The translations under genes and the position numbers were made by a program. Below the pieces are notes generated by a model. It did not search any database. It saw nothing but the letters and a program-made list of their open reading frames with translations, and had not been told where the DNA came from. Below, in pieces: positions 42,641 through 51,868 of a stretch of 64,000 nucleotides of DNA; within the stretch, counting starts at the first letter, position 1; every line of letters begins with the position of its first letter. The stretch lies in assembly GCA_965247735.1 (NCBI GenBank), contig CBDFHN010000002.1, positions 2,294,001-2,358,000 on the forward strand, in the 5' to 3' direction. Source of the DNA: JAOXRU01 sp965247735. GTDB taxonomy: Bacteria > Bacteroidota > Bacteroidia > Flavobacteriales > Flavobacteriaceae.

Positions 42641-42718
42641 GTTATTTCTTCCTTTTGGTTAATCTCAAGCAATAAATATACTTATTTCTGAATTTATTTA
42701 TTCAAAAAAATAATACCA

Positions 42719-43384
42719 TCAACTATTACCTGCCCCGTAATTACCCCATTTAAGTCTATCATCAGGTTTTTGGAAAGCACTGTACACATCAATAACTCTA
42801 GTGTAAATAAAATCTATTTTTCTAGGACTTATATCCTTAAAGAAATTAGAGACGTATAGCCTCTTTTTTCTTTTATTACTATCCATCTCATTATCTTCAT
42901 ATGAACTAGAGTTCAGAACTGTAACTTGAAAAAAATTAGATTCTAATATTCTCTCTCCGCCTTTAGCAATATTAAACAACATTAAATTACTTAATCTTTT
43001 TCCTTCCTCATTTAGAGCATAGTTATTATTAAAATAGGGAATCAATTGTTTAGATTCATACAGCTGGTTTTTCCATTTTTCCTTAACAATACTAAGAACT
43101 CCAAAAATATACTTATCCAATTCAAATTGCTGAGTAATATTCACTTGAAAATCTGCTACAAAAGCTTTTTCAAATTCTTTTGGCAAGTATGATTTTATTC
43201 TACTTCCTGGTACTACAATTGTTATTTTACTTAAAAAACGGCTTCTTTGTATCTCCTTTTCTTTAAGAGCTAACACATCGTTTGCTAATAAATTAATAAA
43301 AGTTTGAACGAAAAAAAGCTGAAATGAGTATTCCTTCGGGCTTTCTAAAAAAGAAATTTCGGTGGGGTGTAAATTCTGAGTCAT
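42719..43384 (-). CDS. Hypothetical protein
   Basis: I do not recognise this 221-residue protein. It is predicted to be soluble, with no signal peptide and no membrane segment. It starts MTQNLHPTEISFLESPKEYSF and has a mixed helix-strand pattern with a basic stretch DSNKRKKRLYVSNFF near residue 165. It lies 20 bp after the YhcH-like gene on the same strand and 78 bp before the SnoaL-like gene. Confidence 0.6.
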   Translation of the reverse strand: MTQNLHPTEISFLESPKEYSFQLFFVQTFINLLANDVLALKEKEIQRSRFLSKITIVVPGSRIKSYLPKEFEKAFVADFQVNITQQFELDKYIFGVLSIVKEKWKNQLYESKQLIPYFNNNYALNEEGKRLSNLMLFNIAKGGERILESNFFQVTVLNSSSYEDNEMDSNKRKKRLYVSNFFKDISPRKIDFIYTRVIDVYSAFQKPDDRLKWGNYGAGNS

Positions 43385-43404
43385 ATTTACGCTTTTAGAA
43401 AGTA

Positions 43405-43851
43405 CTAAATCTTAATCTTAACAACTACTTTTTTTATTGTTGATGGATGATTAATATGCACTTCGGGCATATGTAAATCGTCTGGAAAAAAAAGCATAAA
43501 ACTGCCTGCTTCAAACTTTATAAGATCAGATTTTAAATCATACACATCATAATCTTCTTCTTCGTGAATTTCAGTCGGTTTTTGATTATTTAATGTAGCT
43601 ATGCCTACATATTCGTAACCAGAAATAACATATTGCAAATCTATATATTTCTGGTGTCCTTCATAAAATCCTTTGGCTATCGGTACAGTCTCATATTCAT
43701 TAACAATTGCAAAAACAACATCCCCATCTATCTCATACTTCCCTAAAGGAATTTCCATCAGATTGGTAGTATTGATATAATTAAAAGCTTTCGCTATTTT
43801 ACTATTAATGCCTTCATATAACTTATAATTCTCAATTTTATCCTTGATCAT
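43405..43851 (-). CDS. YhcH/YjgK/YiaL family protein (EbgC-like)
   Basis: The 148-residue cupin-like protein begins MIKDKIENYKLYEGINSKIAKAF. It contains GKYEIDGDVVFAIVNEYETVP, EGHQKYIDLQYVISGYEYVG and GSFMLFFPDDLHMPEVH, the family metal-binding histidines. Members include the beta subunit of the evolved beta-galactosidase EbgC and sialic-acid-related YhcH. A GH2 beta-galactosidase lies two genes upstream on the same strand, which makes an EbgC-like role in sugar metabolism plausible. Confidence 0.88.
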   Translation of the reverse strand: MIKDKIENYKLYEGINSKIAKAFNYINTTNLMEIPLGKYEIDGDVVFAIVNEYETVPIAKGFYEGHQKYIDLQYVISGYEYVGIATLNNQKPTEIHEEEDYDVYDLKSDLIKFEAGSFMLFFPDDLHMPEVHINHPSTIKKVVVKIKI

Positions 43852-43871
43852 ATTAATCTCTTTACAAAAGC

Positions 43872-44339
43872 CTATTCTTCTCCTAAACCAATTCTCATGT
43901 TAACCAAATGCCTCTTAAAACCTACTTTTTCATAAGCTCTAATTGCCCCAGGATTGTCATCATATACATCTAACCTTACTTCTGCTAGTCCTTGATCTTT
44001 GCACCAAATTAGCAATTGGTCAATAATCATTTTATTAACGCCTTTTCCTCTGTGATTTTTATCCACAAACATATAACCCAAATAGGCGTAGCGTTCATGA
44101 TTTAAATATGGCTTGGCTGTCATAATTTTTGCATAACCAGATGCTACCAATTCATCTTCATAGGCAACAACCAATACCTCAACATCAGCAGCAGTTATCA
44201 TTTTTTTAATATTGTAATAATTTATTTTTTCGCTTTTTAAGGTAGGATCAAAAGGACGTTCGAACTCAATAATCCCTTGTTCAAACTCCAATAACCTAGG
44301 CATATCTTCTAATCTTGCTTTTCGTACACTATACTTCAT
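43872..44339 (-). CDS. GNAT-family N-acetyltransferase
   Basis: The 155-residue acetyltransferase has motif A in YLGYMFVDKNHRGKGVNKMIIDQLL (about residues 84-108; R/KxxGxG) and the C-terminal VRLDVYDDNPGAIRAYEKVGFKRH, where the tyrosine and GF motif are typical. The substrate is unknown. It lies between the YhcH-like gene (20 bp) and the beta-galactosidase gene (51 bp) on the same strand. Confidence 0.88.
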   Translation of the reverse strand: MKYSVRKARLEDMPRLLEFEQGIIEFERPFDPTLKSEKINYYNIKKMITAADVEVLVVAYEDELVASGYAKIMTAKPYLNHERYAYLGYMFVDKNHRGKGVNKMIIDQLLIWCKDQGLAEVRLDVYDDNPGAIRAYEKVGFKRHLVNMRIGLGEE

Positions 44340-44390
44340 ACTTGCAAGTTACTATAATTCAAGAAAAAATAATTTTTCTACAGTATTATA

Positions 44391-47300
44391 TTATCTTGAA
44401 ATAGGTACAATCCAATACGAATACTTGTAAGACTGGTATTTTAATCGATAGGGTGCTAATGGAAGTCGCCCCCAAGAGTTAATGCTTCCTAGTCCTCTTT
44501 GTACTGCATCTATATTTAAATATACCTCATCGCGACGCGTTAATTCTCCCGCATGATCCTGTGTTTTTTTAGCTCCAGAATCCAAATCTTCTTTGCTATA
44601 GTGCAAGGCCGATACCTGTAATAATTTATTTCCATAAATTTTAACTCCAGAGCCATCTTTCTTGGTTAATTCTACCCATCGTACTCCCATTTTGTTTCCA
44701 TTTTCTTGAGGACGGATATATGGAAAATATTGCTCGTCTATTGTACCTTTGTGTAGCCCTACTTTTGCCGCATGCTGACGATCTGCATAAGATTCAAAAG
44801 GTCCTTTTCCATACCATGCAATAGTTTTATATGCTTTTGGCAATACCAATTCGTTTCCGAATTTAAATATATTACTATGCTCTCCTTTAATGGCATTAAA
44901 ATCATTAGTGACTTTTACAACTCCATTACCATCAATATTAAAAATCTGAGTATAAACAGCATCACCTCCAAAAACAGCTCTTGTAAACACTATTTCTATT
45001 GCTGTTTTTGATTTGGTATTGACCTCAACATTAGTGATTTTTTCTGCTGCTATATTTTTCCATTCTGAAAATTTATTCTGAGAGCCAGATCCATAATCAT
45101 TATCATTTGGAGCTCTCCAAAAATTAATACTTGGTCCTTTTTCTAGTAGCTGTTTGTCGTTATAGACATACCTTTTTAGTTTTCCCTCTTCAGTGTTGAA
45201 TGCTAAAGAAAAATTAGCTCCCTTTATCTCAATTGTTGTTTTTGTCTTTTTATAAGAAAGTTTTGCTGTAGCTTTTTTAGGTGCAATAACACCAACCATA
45301 TCTGTTAGCGCAAACTGATCATATGCAATTTGATGTCCTTTGTCTACCAATGGTTCAGCTGTCTTTAAAACTGCTTTTACATTCAAAAAGTACTCAACAC
45401 CATCAGTTAATTTTGTAGTAAAAGGTATCGTAACAGCTTTAGTTTCTTGTGCTTTTATCTGTAAATTGGTAATACTTCCTTGTTCTACAACTTTACCATC
45501 AGCCAGAACCTCCCAATTCAGATTATAATTTGATAAATCTCTAAAGAAATTCCAGTTTTTAATATTAATGACTCCTCTCGAAAGATTGTTTTTATAAAAT
45601 TTTATATTCTGATGAATATGCATCACCTCCATAAAATGAGGATTGAGTTTTCTGTCTGGTCCTACCAATCCGTTATTTAAAAAGTTATTAGAACTTGGTA
45701 CATCTTTTGGTCCATAATCACCACCATACATATACACTTCTTTACCATCTTTGACTCCTTTAAAACTCTGGTCTACAAAATCCCATATAAAACCACCTTG
45801 AAGCTTATCATACTTTTCATATAAATCCCAATATTCCTTAAAACCACCCATACTATTCCCCATAGCATGTGCATATTCGCATTGAATTAAAGGTTTCTTT
45901 TTAGTATCATCATTAGCATACTTCTCTATATAATCGGGAGTTGCATACATTGGCACATGCAAATCCGAATTCCATTGCAATCCCGCTAGTTCATACTGTA
46001 CTGGCCTGGTTTTATCCATTTTTTTGGCTAATAAATAGGTATTATAAAAATTATACCCATTTCCAGCTTCATTCCCTAAAGACCAGATAATAATAGAAAC
46101 ATGATTTTTATCTCTTTCGATCATACGTTCTGTCCTATCCATATGCGCCTTTAACCATTTTGGGTTATTGGCAAGTGTTTGCTCCAAATTATAACCCATT
46201 CCATGCGATTCTATATTGGCCTCATCAATAACATAGATTCCATAGGCATCACACAATTCGTACCAATATGGATCGTTTGGATAATGACAAGTCCGCACGG
46301 CATTAATATTACTTTCCTTAAATATTTTAATATCAGCAAGCATATCTGCTTTAGAAATTACATGCCCATTAGTTTCATGAGTTTCATGTCTATTTACTCC
46401 TTTAAATAAAATTGGTTTTCCGTTAACTAGAAACTGACCGTCTTTAACTTCTGAAGTACGAAATCCTATTTTTCTAGAAATAGCTTCTTTTACATTTCCT
46501 CTTTTATCGGTAAGTACAATTGTTAACTCATATAAATCTGGAATTTCCGCAGACCAAGGTTTTATACTGGGTATAATAGCAGAAAATGTTATCGATTTAT
46601 GTTCTTCCTTTTCAAAGATTATTTCTTTCTCCTGACTAACATATGTTTTGCCATTTTTAGCTACCGTTGCTTTTAGTTTTCCCTTGTACTTTTTTAAGTC
46701 AACATTTTTTAAATCAACGCTTAAATTAAAAGTTCCGTCTGTATATTCATTTTGCAGTCCTGCTTTCACAAAATAGTCTGCTACATGTACTTTTGGTCTT
46801 GCATAGAGATACACATCTCTCTCGATTCCTGATATTCTCCAAAAATCTTGACATTCCAAATAACTACCATCACTCCATCGGTATACTTCTAAGGCAATTG
46901 TATTGATTCCTGGTTTTACAAAACTGGTTAAATTAAATTCTGCTGGTAACTTTGATCCTTGGCTATAGCCTACTTTTTTTCCATTAATCCAAATATAAAA
47001 AGCAGATTTTACCGCTCCTAAATGGATAAATATTTCTTTCCCTGTCCAATTTTCAGCGACAGTAAAATTTCTCTTATATGATCCTACAGGATTATAACCA
47101 TCTGGAATATCTGGTGGATTAGGATTTTTTGGGCTAAATGGATATTCCGTATTGGTATATATAGGCACACCATAACCTTCTAATTCCCAATTAGCTGGCA
47201 CTTTTATTGTATTCCAATTGCTAACATCAAAATTCTCCTTATAAAAATCTCGCGGTCTATCTTCTGAATCTCTTACCCAATTAAATTTCCACGATCCGTT

Positions 47301-47510
47301 TAATAATAAATAATTATCTGCTTCTGATAGCTTATTTGATTGTGACAATGTTAAATTATCAAAGGCAAAAAAAGATGCTCTTGCTGGCAATTTATTGATC
47401 CCGATAACTTCTGGATTTTCTATGACGGAATCTAATGTTTGCGCTTGCATATATCCCACAGCGATAAGAAATATAAAAAGGACTTTTTTAAAATAGTGGA
47501 TCTGATTCAT
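44391..47510 (-). CDS. GH2 beta-galactosidase, exported
   Basis: The 1039-residue glycoside hydrolase has a signal peptide (FKKVLFIFLIAVGYMQAQ), so it acts in the periplasm or outside. It has the five-domain LacZ architecture: sugar-binding jelly roll (FNWVRDSEDRPRDFY), Ig-like domains, the TIM barrel, and the Bgal_small_N domain near the end. The acid/base glutamate is in IIWSLGNEAGNGYNFY (about residue 480) and the nucleophile in LIQCEYAHAMGNSMGG (about residue 543). The ATG at 47510 is chosen over a TTG two codons upstream. No SusC/SusD pair is adjacent. Confidence 0.93.
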   Translation of the reverse strand: MNQIHYFKKVLFIFLIAVGYMQAQTLDSVIENPEVIGINKLPARASFFAFDNLTLSQSNKLSEADNYLLLNGSWKFNWVRDSEDRPRDFYKENFDVSNWNTIKVPANWELEGYGVPIYTNTEYPFSPKNPNPPDIPDGYNPVGSYKRNFTVAENWTGKEIFIHLGAVKSAFYIWINGKKVGYSQGSKLPAEFNLTSFVKPGINTIALEVYRWSDGSYLECQDFWRISGIERDVYLYARPKVHVADYFVKAGLQNEYTDGTFNLSVDLKNVDLKKYKGKLKATVAKNGKTYVSQEKEIIFEKEEHKSITFSAIIPSIKPWSAEIPDLYELTIVLTDKRGNVKEAISRKIGFRTSEVKDGQFLVNGKPILFKGVNRHETHETNGHVISKADMLADIKIFKESNINAVRTCHYPNDPYWYELCDAYGIYVIDEANIESHGMGYNLEQTLANNPKWLKAHMDRTERMIERDKNHVSIIIWSLGNEAGNGYNFYNTYLLAKKMDKTRPVQYELAGLQWNSDLHVPMYATPDYIEKYANDDTKKKPLIQCEYAHAMGNSMGGFKEYWDLYEKYDKLQGGFIWDFVDQSFKGVKDGKEVYMYGGDYGPKDVPSSNNFLNNGLVGPDRKLNPHFMEVMHIHQNIKFYKNNLSRGVINIKNWNFFRDLSNYNLNWEVLADGKVVEQGSITNLQIKAQETKAVTIPFTTKLTDGVEYFLNVKAVLKTAEPLVDKGHQIAYDQFALTDMVGVIAPKKATAKLSYKKTKTTIEIKGANFSLAFNTEEGKLKRYVYNDKQLLEKGPSINFWRAPNDNDYGSGSQNKFSEWKNIAAEKITNVEVNTKSKTAIEIVFTRAVFGGDAVYTQIFNIDGNGVVKVTNDFNAIKGEHSNIFKFGNELVLPKAYKTIAWYGKGPFESYADRQHAAKVGLHKGTIDEQYFPYIRPQENGNKMGVRWVELTKKDGSGVKIYGNKLLQVSALHYSKEDLDSGAKKTQDHAGELTRRDEVYLNIDAVQRGLGSINSWGRLPLAPYRLKYQSYKYSYWIVPISR

Positions 47511-47516
47511 TTTCAA

Positions 47517-47776
47517 AATTAATTAGCAACTAGTTGGTTTGTTGAAAGACTATAATGTGTTGCTTTTATGAAAAAGCAGCTGTAGTTTTAAAATAAATAT
47601 AACTGTATATATTCCTCACAAAAACTTAGCTAAGCTACCATTATAGCTCAATTTAACACTAGTAAAGTATCAATCTTATATCTTACTATAATGGTAGTTC
47701 AAAATAACCTTTAGTAAATATACAACTCTCAAAATACTACCATACTAGTCCCTACCAGTTTATAATTAAAGTGATA
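47517..47776. other. Intergenic region upstream of the beta-galactosidase gene
   Basis: I see no gene, strong promoter match or terminator in this 260-bp AT-rich stretch. Two related strings, TACCATTATAGCTCAA and TACTATAATGGTAGTTCAA, lie about 45 bp apart and form an imperfect inverted arrangement that could be a regulator site. Confidence 0.3.
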
Positions 47777-48895
47777 CTATTTTAACGCATTAAAAACGGG
47801 AACAGCATACAATTGTAAAATCCTTTTCTGTATACTTAAATTATCATGACATTCTTTGATATATTCTTTAAAGACTTTTAATTCTTCTGAACTATATTTA
47901 GCACTAAATTCTGTAGTTGACAAGCTAATATCATAAGCCATATAGTTGGTTTTAAACAATGCATAGTTTTTATGTACAATACGATCAATTTCTGATGTAA
48001 TAGCACAAATGATATTTTTTCTGGAGTTATCAAAATCTATCGCATCACAATCTAGTTTTTCAAAATGCAAGCTTACACTTCCTTTATATTCATGTATTCC
48101 TTTTACAATACTATTGATATTCTCATATTTACTTTTTTGGTAAACACCAATATCATAGACTGTTTGTAACTCTAATGCTTTTTCTACTACACAAGGCTCA
48201 TATTCATAAGATACTGATGCAACTACAATATTTAATTCTTTTAGTTCTTCTTTTAGATCTACTTTTTTGTCTAACAATAACATATTAATTAAACCTGGAA
48301 ACGTTTGATCATTTCCATTTTTGGTTCTTCCATTTCCTTGTGCTATCCATGTAGATACTCTTTTATTGGTAATTGCATGGCGTAGATAGGAAGACAAGGT
48401 TTTTGCATTCCTAAACTGTTCCATTTTTGTACCGTTTCTAATTACGGTAAACATATTATTGAGCTTAGCAACTTTTTCCATTACCTCATTTACAATAAGA
48501 TTATCTCCTAAAGAGATTTCTGTAAATCGATAACCAATATGGTATAATTGATATTGTAATAATCCAGAATCTAGGAAAATATCTCTGTGATTGGATATAT
48601 AGAGATGGTTGTCTTCTTTAGATAGCGTTTCTAATCCTACTATTGACAGTTTATCTATAGTTTTTGATATTAGTTTTTTTATCATTGGTTCTATAAAGAA
48701 CACTTGAAAATCTGCGCAACTATTGCATTTTTCTAATTTTTCAACAATTTGCTTTTTTGTCCATGCTGTATGTATAAACTGTACTCCTTTAATAAACACA
48801 TCGCTATTAGCAAGCCATTTTAAGGCCTCATTAATTTGGGTCTGACTATAAGGTTCAATATCTTTAAAAGGGGAAACAGCAACATTCTCGTTCAT
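47777..48895 (-). CDS. PlsC/PlsB-like acyltransferase of the polyene cluster
   Basis: The 372-residue protein has the acyltransferase motif LYISNHRDIFLDSGLL near residue 103, a Bacteroidota variant of NHxxxxD, and a later TWIAQGNGRTKNGND that replaces the usual EGTR block. No membrane segment is obvious. It lies 13 bp after the ligase gene and is the last gene of the long pigment operon. It probably transfers an acyl or aryl-polyene chain to a lipid or dialkylresorcinol partner, but the acceptor is not known. Confidence 0.75.
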   Translation of the reverse strand: MNENVAVSPFKDIEPYSQTQINEALKWLANSDVFIKGVQFIHTAWTKKQIVEKLEKCNSCADFQVFFIEPMIKKLISKTIDKLSIVGLETLSKEDNHLYISNHRDIFLDSGLLQYQLYHIGYRFTEISLGDNLIVNEVMEKVAKLNNMFTVIRNGTKMEQFRNAKTLSSYLRHAITNKRVSTWIAQGNGRTKNGNDQTFPGLINMLLLDKKVDLKEELKELNIVVASVSYEYEPCVVEKALELQTVYDIGVYQKSKYENINSIVKGIHEYKGSVSLHFEKLDCDAIDFDNSRKNIICAITSEIDRIVHKNYALFKTNYMAYDISLSTTEFSAKYSSEELKVFKEYIKECHDNLSIQKRILQLYAVPVFNALK

Positions 48896-48908
48896 ATAGT
48901 GTTGTAAA

Positions 48909-50195
48909 TTATCTTTTATCTATAAAAATTACTGGTTTTCTACTCATTTTTGGAAACTGTAAAGAATTAATTTCATCTATATTTTGGAATTCTATTCTTG
49001 GCAGTACTCTCAATTTAGCTCTAAAATGATCTTTTATTTTTTTTAATAATTGCTCGGATGGTTCTTTTACCCCGATTTTAATAAACAGATCATCCGTTCC
49101 TAATTCATTTTCGCTTAGTTCAATTACAAAGTTTTTTACTTCATCAAAATCATTAAGCAAGTCGTACATAGCCGGTGGGTATAGTGTTGTTCCTTTATAC
49201 TTTACCATTTGCTTTTTTCGCCCTACTACTGGTCCTAATCGTTGAGTATTTCTTCCACAATCACAAGACTCCTCATGTGCTTTTACAATATCTCCCGTTT
49301 TAAAGCGCAATAACGGCATTGCTTCCACACCTAAAGTTGTTATTGTTAATTCGCCTTCTTCTCCATTTTTTACAGGATTATTATCATCGTCTAATATTTC
49401 TGTAATAATCAATTCTGGATGCTGGTGTCCTCCTCTTTGCTGCTCACATTCTGTAAAAGCGGTACTCATTTCTGTAGATGCATAGGTAGAATACAATTCT
49501 ATATCCCACTTTTCCTTTATTTTCCTAGAAAGCGTATTCCACTCAAAATCTTGATTTCGCAAAGACTCTCCAATACATATGGCTCCTTTAATACTAGAAT
49601 TATTATAATCTATTCCATTAGCTTCTGCATATTTAATCAATTTTAGTAGAAACGAAGGAACGACAATTACATAGGTAGGCTCAAATTTTAAAATAGAATC
49701 CCATTGCAATTCTGGAATTCCTGCTCCTACTCTTATAATTCCTGCTCCTAATTTACGAACTCCCAAAAAATATGCCAAACCTGCCATAAATCTACGATCC
49801 ATAGTTGTCATTAACTGCACTATATCGTTTTTCCCAACACCTGCACAAGCAAAAGAAATAGCCTCATTATAAGCTAATCTATCTAAGTCATTATCGGTAA
49901 GCGCATAAGTCACAGGACTTCCTAATGTTCCAGATGTAGTTACATAGTCGACAATTTCTCTCTTAGAAACACAAATAAAATCATCATTACATTCTTGTAA
50001 ATCTTCTTTTGTTGTTACAGGAATTTGTTCTAAATCTTTTAAGGTCTTTATGGATTTAGGATCCACCTCTTGTTCTAAAAACAACTTTTTATAGTAAGGT
50101 GATTTTGCATTGAGGTATGCCATCAATTCTTGTAACTTCTGCTCCTGAAATTGCTGTATTTCTCCTAAACTTGCTTTTTCTATTTCTGGAATCAT
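48909..50195 (-). CDS. PaaK-like adenylate-forming ligase
   Basis: The 428-residue enzyme resembles phenylacetate-CoA ligases. The AMP-binding P-loop is VTTSGTLGSPVTYALTD (about residues 85-101), with STYASTEMSTAFTECE and LRFKTGDIV further on and the C-terminal subdomain after residue 320 (GRKKQMVKYKGTTLYPP). It should activate an aromatic or polyene acid as an adenylate. Such ligases are regular members of flexirubin and aryl-polyene clusters. The start overlaps the C45-type gene by 4 bp. Confidence 0.85.
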   Translation of the reverse strand: MIPEIEKASLGEIQQFQEQKLQELMAYLNAKSPYYKKLFLEQEVDPKSIKTLKDLEQIPVTTKEDLQECNDDFICVSKREIVDYVTTSGTLGSPVTYALTDNDLDRLAYNEAISFACAGVGKNDIVQLMTTMDRRFMAGLAYFLGVRKLGAGIIRVGAGIPELQWDSILKFEPTYVIVVPSFLLKLIKYAEANGIDYNNSSIKGAICIGESLRNQDFEWNTLSRKIKEKWDIELYSTYASTEMSTAFTECEQQRGGHQHPELIITEILDDDNNPVKNGEEGELTITTLGVEAMPLLRFKTGDIVKAHEESCDCGRNTQRLGPVVGRKKQMVKYKGTTLYPPAMYDLLNDFDEVKNFVIELSENELGTDDLFIKIGVKEPSEQLLKKIKDHFRAKLRVLPRIEFQNIDEINSLQFPKMSRKPVIFIDKR

Positions 50196-51865
50196 TTCCT
50201 TTTCCTTTTACTCTTTTTAATATATGTATTCAATTGCTCCACATCTGGCAAGGTAGTCACTTCTTTAGCAATAGCTTGTTCAAAGGCTAATAGTGCTTTG
50301 TCATACATTTTGTTATTGTAATAATATTTACCCGCAATATAATAAGCTTCCCAATATTCTGGGTTAAGCTTTTGTAAGCTTATTAATTTTTCTTCAGAAA
50401 CGATATTCTTTTTAACAATTCCCTTTTGAATTTCTCTACTTAAAACTCTATAGGCTTCATAATTGGCAAAAGCTTTGCTATTTATAAAATCATCTGCAGG
50501 AATATGAGCTGCAGGAATTGAAAGCACTTTTGTTTCAGGATTATTTTTTAGCTTATTAAAAACTTCATTTAAATCATAAGCAACAAATTCTCCCAATTGA
50601 TATGGATTTGTAGATACCCAAACTTTTAATTTTTCGGGCTGAAAAACAATCCCATGATGTGCCAATAGTTGATTTAATGCTTTTTCGTTTCCATAACCAA
50701 TAGCCTTGTCTTTCAAACCTTCTTTAGCTCTAAGCATTGTTACGGCTTTTTTTACCGATAATTTTGGCGTTTTTGCTAAAAGAGAAAGCATCTTATCATA
50801 TCTATATTGAGAATGACTCTCTTTAATATGTTTTAAATTCTTTTTATCATCTTTATAAGCATCACTTTGAAAATGATTAGCACATACCAACTGATTGGAA
50901 TTTGCTACCTCATAGACTCCAAAATTCTTTGGAGAGACTTCAATAAGCATTGCTCTTTTATCTTTTGCACTTCCAATAAATATAGATTCGGATACAAAAA
51001 CCTCTCTTTTTTTTGCGATAGCAATTGCCTCATCTATTGTACTTGCATATTGTAAAATTTCTCTTGTAACCAAAGATATGGGTGTTTTGGCGATAAGTGG
51101 AATCTTGGATTTTCCTGCATTAATTGTTACCGTTATCCCTTGATCATTCATCCCAGATACTACTCCTATCATTCCTCCCCAAGCAATTGACATAAACTTA
51201 TAGCCCATATCTGGATTTACAAAGGAAACGATCTTCTGTTTCGCAAACTCATCACCTGCATAAAAATCAAAATTTCTCCCGATAATTAGCCCTCCATCTA
51301 CAGTTTTATCTCCCCATGCAGCAAATGAAGAACAACCAACTAAGGCTAAATCTTGTAATGCATGCCCTATATCGTGTGCACCATGTAAGTATAAACTTCT
51401 TAAATATGGGCTAGCTATATAATCGTATTTTGCTGCTGCAAATTTAGAAACACCATAGATTTCCGTTTTATATTCTTCATTAATATGCAAGTATAACTTC
51501 CTATTAAACCAAGCCAAAAATTTACGCAATAGCTTTTGGTAGCCTTTTGACGGAACCATTTCTTCTACCTTAGAAAAAAAAATATGCTCTTGAGTTTGCA
51601 TCAATTCTTGAGTTAAACTCCCAATAGCCAAACCACGCTCCAAAGCATTGCCTTCTACATAGAGTTCCCAAAGTCCCAATTTATTTTTTTGAAGACTATT
51701 ATTATCAAGCACAAAATGTGTATCAGATAATTGCCTTCGCTCAGGAAGTACAACTTCATATTTAGGTGCTGCTTTTATTGACTTTGAAACACCACAAGAC
51801 TGCAACCCAATAACAACTATAAATAACAGAAAAAACCTAAATGCTATGTCTGATACCCTTTTCAT
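50192..51865 (-). CDS. C45-family acyltransferase/hydrolase lipoprotein
   Basis: The 557-residue protein starts with a lipoprotein signal (FLLFIVVIGLQSCGVSKS). The core is a peptidase C45 (penicillin acyltransferase-like) Ntn domain: DLALVGCSSFAAWGDKTVDGG, where the cysteine would be the self-processed nucleophile (about residue 174), then GLIIGRNFDFY and MNDQGITVTINAGKS. A C-terminal region after residue 480 has a TPR-like motif (YYIAGKYYYNNKMYDKALLAFEQAI). In the pigment operon it may move an acyl group at the periplasmic side. The role is inferred from position. Confidence 0.82.
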   Translation of the reverse strand: MKRVSDIAFRFFLLFIVVIGLQSCGVSKSIKAAPKYEVVLPERRQLSDTHFVLDNNSLQKNKLGLWELYVEGNALERGLAIGSLTQELMQTQEHIFFSKVEEMVPSKGYQKLLRKFLAWFNRKLYLHINEEYKTEIYGVSKFAAAKYDYIASPYLRSLYLHGAHDIGHALQDLALVGCSSFAAWGDKTVDGGLIIGRNFDFYAGDEFAKQKIVSFVNPDMGYKFMSIAWGGMIGVVSGMNDQGITVTINAGKSKIPLIAKTPISLVTREILQYASTIDEAIAIAKKREVFVSESIFIGSAKDKRAMLIEVSPKNFGVYEVANSNQLVCANHFQSDAYKDDKKNLKHIKESHSQYRYDKMLSLLAKTPKLSVKKAVTMLRAKEGLKDKAIGYGNEKALNQLLAHHGIVFQPEKLKVWVSTNPYQLGEFVAYDLNEVFNKLKNNPETKVLSIPAAHIPADDFINSKAFANYEAYRVLSREIQKGIVKKNIVSEEKLISLQKLNPEYWEAYYIAGKYYYNNKMYDKALLAFEQAIAKEVTTLPDVEQLNTYIKKSKRKRK

Positions 51866-51868
51866 TTA

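Noticed and set aside
39443..47510. Polysaccharide utilisation locus
   Set aside because: There is a GH2 enzyme and exported proteins but no SusC/SusD pair, hybrid two-component regulator or second glycoside hydrolase.
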